From positions 682,001 to 746,000 of the forward strand of contig JAIOPC010000014.1 in NCBI GenBank assembly GCA_021414085.1: DNA of 64,000 nt, in the 5' to 3' direction. Every line of letters begins with the position of its first letter. Position 1 is the stretch's first letter. The stretch comes from Actinomycetes bacterium (lineage in GTDB: Bacteria > Actinomycetota > Acidimicrobiia > Acidimicrobiales > Ilumatobacteraceae). Below the pieces are notes generated by a model, which ran no database searches, was not told the DNA's origin, and saw nothing but the letters and a program-made list of their open reading frames with translations. The translations under genes and the position numbers were made by a program. Positions 1-7,900 of the stretch are shown piece by piece.

Positions 1-2
1 TG

Positions 3-1157
3 GACGAGTTCAACTACACGCTGCGCCTGGTCGCTGAGGTGTTGGCCAGCAATGGCAGCACCAGCATGGCTTCCGTGTGCAGTGGCTCGCTCGCACTGAT
101 GGACGCCGGTGTGCCGGTGAAGGCATCGGTCGCCGGTATCGCGATGGGCCTGGTGTACGCCGAAGGCAAGTACACCACGCTCACCGACATCCTCGGCGCG
201 GAAGACGCGTTCGGCGACATGGACTTCAAGGTCGCCGGTACGTCGGATGCGATCACTGCGTTGCAGCTCGATACCAAGATCGACGGCATTCCTGCCGATG
301 TCTTGGCCGCCGCGCTCAACCAGGCCAAGGACGCCCGCATGGAGATCCTCGCCAACATGGATGCTTGCCTCGCAAGCGCTCGTCCGGAAGTGGCAGCGAC
401 TGCGCCGAAGATCACCACGCTGATCATTCCGATGGACAAGATCGGTGAGGTCATCGGGCCCAAGGGTAAGGTCATCAACACGATCCAGCAAGAGACCGGC
501 GCCGATATCGCTGTCGACGACGACGGCGCGCAGGGCATCGTCACCATCGGCGCCGTCGAGGCGTGGCGTATGGAAGAGGCACGGGCTCGCATTCAGGCGA
601 TCGTGTCGCCGCCGATGGCCGATGTTGGTGCGACCTACCAGGGCCGCGTCGTCAACATCACCAAGTTCGGCGCCTTCATCAACATCCTGCCCGGCCGCGA
701 CGGTCTGTTGCATGTCAGCAAGCTCGGTAAGGGCAAGCGGGTCAACAACGTGGAAGACGTGCTCACCCTCGGTCAGGAGATCGAAGTCATCGTTGAAGAA
801 ATCGACGAGAAGGGCAAGGTCAGCCTGACCCCCGGTGAGTCCTGGAATCCCGTGATCCCGGAAGGCGCTCCGAGCAGCGGCGACCGTGATCGTGGCGACC
901 GTCCGCCGCGCGATCGCAATGATCGCGGTGGCAGCCGTGGTGGTGGCGATCGCGATCGCGAGCCCCGTCGTGAGTCCAGTCGTGCAGCGGCACCCGCCAC
1001 CGACGGAGTGGCCGTGTCATTCGACGATGCGTTCGATGCGGAACTCGCTGGCGATCTTGGCGACCTCGGCCCGGGTGGCGAAGCTGGTGGCAACACCAGC
1101 GGCGGCGGCCGCGACCGTGGTGGCGATGGCGACCGTTCGCGTCGCCGTCACCGCTGA
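3..1157 (+). CDS. pnp: Polyribonucleotide nucleotidyltransferase (PNPase), 3' part
   Basis: Partial gene: the reading frame is open to the left edge, so the N-terminal RNase PH domain lies outside. PNPase degrades RNA 3' to 5' phosphorolytically in the cytoplasm. Visible are the end of the second RNase PH domain (SNGSTSMASVCSGSLALMDA), a KH domain around IGEVIGPKGKVINTIQQETG, and an S1 domain (YQGRVVNITKFGAFINILPG). After the S1 domain comes a tail of about 90 residues very rich in Arg, Asp and Gly (repeated DRGD, DRND, RDRG), ending in RSRRRHR, with a short acidic patch inside it. The tail is low complexity and longer than in most PNPases. The following M16 peptidase and dapB form the classical actinobacterial neighbourhood. 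Identity is very secure. Confidence 0.97.
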   Translation, partial: DEFNYTLRLVAEVLASNGSTSMASVCSGSLALMDAGVPVKASVAGIAMGLVYAEGKYTTLTDILGAEDAFGDMDFKVAGTSDAITALQLDTKIDGIPADVLAAALNQAKDARMEILANMDACLASARPEVAATAPKITTLIIPMDKIGEVIGPKGKVINTIQQETGADIAVDDDGAQGIVTIGAVEAWRMEEARARIQAIVSPPMADVGATYQGRVVNITKFGAFINILPGRDGLLHVSKLGKGKRVNNVEDVLTLGQEIEVIVEEIDEKGKVSLTPGESWNPVIPEGAPSSGDRDRGDRPPRDRNDRGGSRGGGDRDREPRRESSRAAAPATDGVAVSFDDAFDAELAGDLGDLGPGGEAGGNTSGGGRDRGGDGDRSRRRHR

Positions 1158-1199
1158 GCATTTGCCAGCTGAGTCTGTGATAGCTGAACGGGTGACACG

Positions 1200-2423
1200 T
1201 TGACCGATCTTCGGATCGCAACTCTCGACTCTGGCCTCACGGTGGCCACCGAACGCGTGCCCGGCGCGCTGTCGGTGGCTGCCGGGGTTTGGGTCGGCGT
1301 CGGGTCGCGCGATGAACCCGACGAACTCAGTGGGGTCAGCCACTTCCTCGAGCATCTGCTGTTCAAGGGCACCGACACTCGTTCGGCGCAGGAGTTGGCG
1401 CGGGGAGTTGATCGTCGTGGTGGCGATTTCAATGCGTTCACCTCGAAAGAGTCGACCGGCTACTACTGCCGCTTGCCTGCACGTCATGCGGGCTTTTGCA
1501 TTGAGTTACTTGGCGACGTGCTGACGCGGCCCGCGCTGCGCGACGAAGATGTCAACGGCGAACGGCAAGTCATTCTCGAAGAGCTGGCGATGGACGACGA
1601 CTCGCCAGACGATGTGGCCCATCGACAGTTCGCAGCGGCGCTGTTCGCAGATCACGCACTCGGGCGCGACCCTGCTGGAGACCGTGAACACGTACAGGCG
1701 ATCACGCCCGACGACGTGCGTTCCTTCTTCGCCAAGCACTATCGGGCGGAGGCGATGGTGGTCGCTGCGGCTGGGCCATTAGCGCACGACGAGATGTTGG
1801 CTCAGATTGAGAAGGCGTTTGCGGGTGTGGCCGTTGGTGGGGCACGTCCGACGCGCAAGGCTCCGCTACAGCCTGGCTCGGGCACGAACCTCAATGACGA
1901 CACCGAGCAAGTGCACATCGTGATGGGTGGCCGCGGCTTGCAGCGCAACGACCCTCGCCGCGAAGCGCTCGATGTGGTGAACCACGTACTCGGCGGCGGG
2001 TTGTCGAGTCGGCTATTTGAAGAGATCCGCGAACGGCGCGGCTTGGCCTACTCGGTGTACTCGGGCGTCTCGTGCTACTCCGACGTCGGGGTGTTTCAGC
2101 TGTACGCCGGCACCCAGCCGCAACATCGCGACGAAGTCACTTCGCTGATGCACGGTGAGCTAGCGAAACTGGCGGCCGACGGCATCACCGATGAAGAGCT
2201 CGATATCGCAATTGGGTATCTCACCGGAGCGTTTGAGCTTGGGCTAGAAGACACGGGCGCGCGCATGGCGCGAACTGGCGGACAGCTGATCACGACTGGT
2301 GAGGTTCGCCCGATTGCCGAACAGGTGGCGCGCTGGGCGGCGGTCGACCAAGCCGCGACCCGCGCCGTCATTCGCGACGTGCTGGCGGCGGAGCCAATCG
2401 TGGTAACTGTCGGACCGAGCTAG
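1200..2423 (+). CDS. M16 family zinc peptidase
   Basis: 407 residues, the usual length of single-subunit M16B (mitochondrial processing peptidase-like) proteases. The inverted zinc motif HFLEH (His48, Glu51, His52) is intact, and the distal Glu is probably in ILEELAMDDD. A C-terminal non-catalytic M16 half with the RRGLAYSVYSG motif follows. The start is TTG at 1200, 42 nt after pnp; no ATG or GTG in frame would keep the conserved N-terminus. It lies between pnp and dapB, the standard order, and is probably co-transcribed with pnp. The substrate is unknown. Its stop codon overlaps by 4 nt the end of the convergent membrane protein gene. Confidence 0.93.
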   Translation: MTDLRIATLDSGLTVATERVPGALSVAAGVWVGVGSRDEPDELSGVSHFLEHLLFKGTDTRSAQELARGVDRRGGDFNAFTSKESTGYYCRLPARHAGFCIELLGDVLTRPALRDEDVNGERQVILEELAMDDDSPDDVAHRQFAAALFADHALGRDPAGDREHVQAITPDDVRSFFAKHYRAEAMVVAAAGPLAHDEMLAQIEKAFAGVAVGGARPTRKAPLQPGSGTNLNDDTEQVHIVMGGRGLQRNDPRREALDVVNHVLGGGLSSRLFEEIRERRGLAYSVYSGVSCYSDVGVFQLYAGTQPQHRDEVTSLMHGELAKLAADGITDEELDIAIGYLTGAFELGLEDTGARMARTGGQLITTGEVRPIAEQVARWAAVDQAATRAVIRDVLAAEPIVVTVGPS

Positions 2424-3070
2424 ATCCAGCCCTTGCCATCAAGGATCGCGTACACACCAGGGGCGATCAAGACGACTGAGGCGATCAGCATCGCCATTTG
2501 CACCGCCCGCGCCTTGAGCAGGCTCGCGATTCCGGCCAGGAACAACGCGACCGCCAGGAAGACCGTCGCCAGTTCGAACTTGTCGCCGTCCTCGTTCGCC
2601 TTTTGAGCTTCCGCGAACGCTGCGTCGGATTCCTCGGTGAGCAGATCGCCCTGGGTGTAATCGTCGAGGACGTACTCGTCCATATCGAGCGGCGTCGCTG
2701 GCGACTCGTCGCCGAGCGCGAACCACGCGTCGTACGCCGTCTTTAGTTCCGCCGAGAAGAAGTTGTCGGAGAGTACTTGCGCGGTCGACTCGTCGCCGGT
2801 CTCGACGAGGATCTGGAACTGCGTGAAGAGCGCGAGATCTTGTCCGAACTGCTGCTTGCCGTCGCTGTAGTAGCCGTTCGCGTCCGACGTGAGTTTCGCG
2901 GAGAGGGTGTACTTGTCGAGCGAGTTGCCATCCTCGAGCGCGCCCTGAAAGGCGGCGAAGGCGGTGAGGATGCCGGCCAACCCAAGAAGAATCGCGGCGA
3001 TCACCTCAAGACCGTTAAAGGAACCGCTCGCCTTGTCGCTGCCGTCGTCGCCGTGATTCTCGTTCGCCAT
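2420..3070 (-). CDS. Uncharacterised membrane protein, three predicted helices
   Basis: 216 residues with no family I can name firmly (it recalls DUF4337-like proteins). A hydrophilic, acidic start is followed by one hydrophobic helix (about residues 18-38, VIAAILLGLAGILTAFAAFQ), a long acidic soluble segment of about 110 residues, and two closely spaced helices near the C-terminus. This suggests a large domain on one side of the membrane. I start it at 3070 because GGAG lies 7 nt upstream; an ATG at 3091 is the alternative, and longer versions run into dapB. It is divergent from dapB, with 81 nt between them. Confidence 0.72.
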   Translation of the reverse strand: MANENHGDDGSDKASGSFNGLEVIAAILLGLAGILTAFAAFQGALEDGNSLDKYTLSAKLTSDANGYYSDGKQQFGQDLALFTQFQILVETGDESTAQVLSDNFFSAELKTAYDAWFALGDESPATPLDMDEYVLDDYTQGDLLTEESDAAFAEAQKANEDGDKFELATVFLAVALFLAGIASLLKARAVQMAMLIASVVLIAPGVYAILDGKGWI

Positions 3071-3151
3071 TGTCTTCTCCGTCGTGTCCATCGGGTGCTT
3101 GAGCGCAGGAGCGTACATGAGTGTCGCCGCTGAGGGGCTACTTTCATCGAC

Positions 3152-3922
3152 ATGGAAAGGATCCGCGTTGGTGTCGTTGGAGCTGGTGGGCGCATGGGTT
3201 CTACGGTTTGCGCCGCGGTTCTTGCAGACAACGAGTTGGAACTTGTGGCAGCGGTCGACCCACACGCAGCAGGTTTGTCAGCCGCCGGAATCGAGGTTCA
3301 CCCCGAGTTGCGGGCGTTGGCCGATGCCGATTGCCATGTCGTTGTCGATTTCACGGTCGCTGCCGCGGCGCGCGCGACGGTGCCGTGGCTGGCGATGCAC
3401 GGCATGCACGCCGTCGTTGGCACAACGGGTTTCAACGACGAAGACCTCGCTGCGTTCCGCACAGCCTTTAGCGGCAGCAACTGCTTGATCGCGAGCAACT
3501 TCGCAATTAGCGCTGTGCTGATGATGCGTTTCGCCGAGCTCGCTGCCCCTTACTTCGACACCGCCGAGATCATCGAGTTGCACCACGACAGCAAGGTCGA
3601 CGCGCCATCGGGGACAGCGGTTGCAACAGCACAACGCATGGCCGCAGCATCATCGGAGTGGGCCGCCGATCCGACGCAGCACGAGGCCATCCCAGGCGCG
3701 CGCGGAAGTACCGGCCCAGCCGGAATTCGCGTGCATTCCGTGCGCATGCGCGGCATGGTCGCGCATCAGGAAGTCATCCTCGGCGCGGCCGGCCAAACAC
3801 TGACCATCCGCCAAGACAGCTACGACCGGGCGAGCTACATGCCTGGCGTGTTGCTCGCGTGCAAGAAGATTGCCGAGCACAAAGGCGTGACGCTCGGCCT
3901 CGACTCATTCCTCGGCGTGTGA
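3152..3922 (+). CDS. dapB: 4-hydroxy-tetrahydrodipicolinate reductase
   Basis: Reduces HTPA to tetrahydrodipicolinate with NAD(P)H in the diaminopimelate/lysine pathway, which feeds peptidoglycan. 256 residues. The N-terminal Rossmann motif GAGGRMG and the C-terminal catalytic signature HHDSKVDAPSGT (catalytic His and Lys) are intact. No Shine-Dalgarno is visible; instead TACTTT lies at 3139-3144, 7 nt before the ATG, which fits a leaderless mRNA. The next gene starts within 3 nt of its stop codon, so the two are likely one operon. dapA is about 14 kb downstream in this window. Confidence 0.97.
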   Translation: MERIRVGVVGAGGRMGSTVCAAVLADNELELVAAVDPHAAGLSAAGIEVHPELRALADADCHVVVDFTVAAAARATVPWLAMHGMHAVVGTTGFNDEDLAAFRTAFSGSNCLIASNFAISAVLMMRFAELAAPYFDTAEIIELHHDSKVDAPSGTAVATAQRMAAASSEWAADPTQHEAIPGARGSTGPAGIRVHSVRMRGMVAHQEVILGAAGQTLTIRQDSYDRASYMPGVLLACKKIAEHKGVTLGLDSFLGV

Positions 3923-3924
3923 TC

Positions 3925-4866
3925 GTGAGCGACTTCGAAGTCATTCAACGCGCTGATTCGCTGCCGTCGTTGTATCGCGTAAACGAGTCGACCTCAAAGG
4001 TTCTACGCGTCGGCGCGGTGCAGTGTGCGTGGAACCCAGATGCCGCCGCGCATCGCGCCACTCTGCGAGGTGGCGTGCAACTTGCGGCCGAGGCGGGTGC
4101 CGCGGTTGTGCTGACACAGGAGCTGACGCTGTCGCCATACTTCTGCTTCTCGCCGGACGTGCCCGACGCGCTGGAAAAGTACGGCGAGGATGTTGAGACC
4201 GGTCCGGCCGTCGCGTTGGCGCGCGAACTGGCCGCGGAGTTCGGCGTTTGCGTGCAGATGTCGTTGTACGAACGGACCGCCGATAATCGCGGCTTCAACA
4301 CAGCGATCTGTGTCGACTCAACGGGGCGACTGTTGGCGCGCACGAGAAAGACCCACATCCCAGAGTTCGAGTACTACCACGAGGATCGCTACTTCGAACC
4401 TGCCGATGCGGACTGCCCGGTCACCGATGTCGCTGGCGCGAAGTTCGCGTTCCCGACGTGTTGGGATCAGTGGTTTCCGGAGCTTGCGCGTTCGTTGTCG
4501 ATCGATGGCGCGCAAGTCATCGTGTATCCGACGGCGATCGGCAGCGAGCCGCACATGCCCGGCGTCGACACGCAGCCGATGTGGCGTCAGATGATCGCGG
4601 CCAACGGGCTCGCCAACTCGACATTCATGGTCGCCGTTAACCGCATCGGCGCTGAAGGTCCGCTGACGTTCTACGGCTCGTCGTTCATCTCCGACCCGTA
4701 CGGCCGCATCATCGTCGAAGCGCCACGCGATCGTCCCGCAGTGCTGATCGCCGACCTAGATCTCGGCCAGCGCGACGACGCATTGAGTTTCGGCCTGATG
4801 TACACCCGCCGCCCCGACCGTTACGGCCGACTGCACGCGACAACTGACCTGGGACGCCTCAGCTAA
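3925..4866 (+). CDS. Carbon-nitrogen hydrolase, N-carbamoylputrescine amidase-like
   Basis: 313 residues from GTG 3925; GTG 3919, overlapping the dapB stop, is equally possible. The nitrilase-superfamily triad is clear: Glu in LTQELTLSPYF, Lys in RKTHIPEFEYYHED, Cys in CWDQWFPE. The sequence around these residues matches the AguB / beta-ureidopropionase branch, which hydrolyses N-carbamoyl amines to amine, CO2 and ammonia. Within the branch the exact substrate cannot be read from sequence. It is coupled to dapB, an unusual partner for a polyamine or pyrimidine catabolic enzyme, so the role may be different (for example a lysine-pathway side product). Family is secure, substrate is not. Confidence 0.85.
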   Translation: MSDFEVIQRADSLPSLYRVNESTSKVLRVGAVQCAWNPDAAAHRATLRGGVQLAAEAGAAVVLTQELTLSPYFCFSPDVPDALEKYGEDVETGPAVALARELAAEFGVCVQMSLYERTADNRGFNTAICVDSTGRLLARTRKTHIPEFEYYHEDRYFEPADADCPVTDVAGAKFAFPTCWDQWFPELARSLSIDGAQVIVYPTAIGSEPHMPGVDTQPMWRQMIAANGLANSTFMVAVNRIGAEGPLTFYGSSFISDPYGRIIVEAPRDRPAVLIADLDLGQRDDALSFGLMYTRRPDRYGRLHATTDLGRLS

Positions 4867-4889
4867 TAGTTGCCTTCACCTGCTATGCA

Positions 4890-4895
4890 TACAAT
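4890..4895 (+). promoter_or_regulatory. Candidate -10 box upstream of the RCC1-repeat gene
   Basis: TACAAT matches the sigma-70 -10 consensus at five of six positions and is 49 nt before the ATG at 4945. No convincing -35 is present 16-18 nt upstream. A purine-rich GGGAAG about 10 nt before the ATG can serve as ribosome binding site. This gives a short leader of roughly 40 nt. Confidence 0.4.
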
Positions 4896-4944
4896 CACGT
4901 AGGCTCAGCGGCTGTTCGCTGCACTATCTGGGAAGTAGACGACC

Positions 4945-7900
4945 ATGTCCAAATCGTCAAACGCGGGTCTTCCTCGACTTCACCTCCTTGTGTCAGCTGG
5001 TTTGCTGACCGGGTTGGTTGCCCTTGCACCGCCGTCTTTGCCCGCTCGGGCTAGCTCGCCTCCACCCGGGCGTTCGACAATCTCCGCGGGTGAGGGTCAG
5101 AGCTTGGTGTTGAAAGCGGATGGAACGCTCTGGAGCTTCGGTTTCAACGGATACGGCGAGTTGGGTACGCCGACGAACAACAACACAGGCGAACCTAATC
5201 CTGCGCCGACCCAGGTGCTCGCGGATGTAACAGCTGTTGCTTCGGGTTCCGAACACAGCCTGGCTCTCAAGTCCGATGGAAGCCTGTGGACTTTTGGTGC
5301 GAACCGCTACGGGCAGTTGGGTTCCGCCACAAACAGCGGAACCGCAACCCCGAATCCAAATCCCGCTCAGGTTCTCGTTGGGGTAATCGCGATCGCCGGG
5401 GGAGAGCGTCACACGTTGGCATTGAAGGCTGACGGGACGTTGTGGACCTTCGGTTCGAATGACTCCGGTCAATTGGGAACTGCAACAAACAGTGGCAATG
5501 CCAATCCCAACCCGACACCGACACAAGTTCTCTCCGGTGTCACTGCGATCGCCGCCGGTGCTCGACACAGTTTGGCTCTAAAGAGTGATGGCACCTTGTG
5601 GGCCTTTGGGGCCAATGACTTCGGCCAGCTCGGCACGGCGACGAATAGCGGTACGAACAGCCCGACTTCCACGCCGACACAAGTGCTCAGCGGAGTTCGC
5701 GCGATTGCGGCCGGTGGTTCCCACAGTTTGGTTTTGAAGACCGATGGCACGTTGTGGAGTTTTGGTATCAACCGGTTCGGCGAGTTGGGTTATTCCGACA
5801 ACAATGGAACAAACGTACCTAACCCCTCCCCGACGCAAGTCATGAGCGGTGTCAACGCGATTGCGGCCGGGGGTGGCCACAGCCTGGCCTTGAAGAGTGA
5901 TGGCACGTTGTGGACCTTCGGATACAACTCGGATGGGGAGTTGGGAAATTCAACGAACAATCAAACTGACCTTGCGAATCCCGTGCCGACCCAGGTTCTC
6001 ACTGGCGTTGTTGAAATAGCAGCTGGCACCGTTCACAGTTTGGCGCTGAAGTCGAATGGGAAACTATTCGCGTTTGGTCGCAACCAGTTCGGCCAACTGG
6101 GCACCGCGACCAACAGCGGCACGATCACTCCGACGCCAACACCGACAGAGGTCTTCAGCACCGACCCGCCGGGCATTCGTTTGCCGTCCCCAATTATCGC
6201 TGCTGGCGGATTTTCCAGTTTCGTAGTCGGTGCCGATGGTCGGCTGTGGTCGTTTGGACAAAACGAGACGGGGCAACTTGGCACATCCCTCAACCTCGCG
6301 ACGTTCAGGGCGAATCCGGCGCCAACCGTCGTCATGGCAGATGTCGTAGCGGTTGCGAGCAGCGGTGAGCACACGCTCGCCGTCAAGGCGGATGGGACCC
6401 TATGGACGTTCGGATACAACTTTCACGGGCAATTGGGGACAACCGTTAACAGCGGCACAGGCAACGCCAATCCGGTGCCGACGCAGGTGATGACGGGAGT
6501 GGTGGCCGTCGCCGCTGGCCATGATCACAGCTTGGCGCTTAAGGCGGACGGAACGTTGTGGGCGTTCGGCAGTAACACGCGCGGACAACTCGGCACTCCG
6601 ACGAACACGGGCCTGCCGATGCAGGTCATGACCGACGTCGTGGGAATCGCGGCTGGCGCTGATCACAGCGTGGCGCTTAAGGCCGACGGCACGGTTTGGA
6701 CGTTTGGGCTAAACGACAACGGCCAGCTTGGGCATACCACGAACATGGGAACGCTGTTCGCGAACCCGACGCCGACACAAGTGTTGTCCGACGTTAAGGC
6801 CATCGCTGCGGGCAGCGGCCACACCTTGGCGATCAAGAACGACGGCACGCTCGTGGCATTTGGTGCTGGTGGATTCGGCTACACGACACCGGTCGCGCCG
6901 TACGCAAATCCGGTGCCCACGACCATTTTGACGAACGTGACAGCTGTGTCTGTGTCTTCGGTGCATGGGCTCGCGGTGAAATCCGACGGAACCTTATGGG
7001 CATTCGGCTCGAACCAATACGGCCAGTGGGGAACAACCGTGAATCTCGGTTCCGAAAATGTCACACCCACGCAAGTGTCGACCGGCGTGACCGCGATTGC
7101 GACTGGCGCAGGCCACAGCATGGTTGTGAAGAGCGACGGCACGTTGTGGTCCTTCGGTCTCAACCGATTTGGGCAACTGGGGGTGTCGGACAACAACTTC
7201 ACGATGGACGCCAATCCGATACCGAAGTTTGTGCCGCTACGATTCGACGTGGGCGTGGTCACGCCGACACCAGGGCGGTTGACCATTGCTGCGGGATTCG
7301 TGCACAGCCTGGTGTTAAGAAGCGACGGATCGGTGTGGACGTTCGGCGCGAATAGGTACGGCCAACTGGGCACGTCGGTCAATAACTTCAGTGACGAACC
7401 GAATCCAACGCCGACACAGCTGCTGGAGGGTGTGGTAGCGGTGGCATCGGGCGGCAGCTCCGACCTCGACGGAGCTGGCAGCCAAAGTCTGGCATTGAAA
7501 TCAGACGGCACGCTGTGGGCGTTTGGTTTGAATCAATCTGGGGAGGTCGGTACATCTACGAATACCGGCACCACTATCCCCACACCCCCAACGATGGTCC
7601 TTAGCGGTGTCGCGGCAATTGCAGCAGGTGGGGCGCACAGCTTGGCATTGAAGACTGATGGAACATTGTGGTCCTTTGGCCTCAACGCCTCTGGCCAACT
7701 TGGCACCGCGGACCACTCTAGTTTCGACAGTCCCTCCAACCAAGCGTTTCTCTCGTCACCAACACAAGTCTTGAGCGGCGTTGTAGAGATTGCTGGGGGT
7801 GGCGCACACAGCCTGGCGCTGAAGAGCGACGGCACGTTGTGGTCCTTCGGCGAGAACGCGTTTGGACAACTGGGAACGACCACCAATGTCGGCACGAATC

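Noticed and set aside
900-970. Short GATCGCGATCGC-type palindromes as regulatory sites
   Set aside because: They arise from codons for the Asp-Arg repeats of the PNPase tail.
3071-3265. Longer start of the membrane protein at 2420-3070
   Set aside because: It would overlap the dapB start region; GGAG is placed correctly only for ATG 3070.
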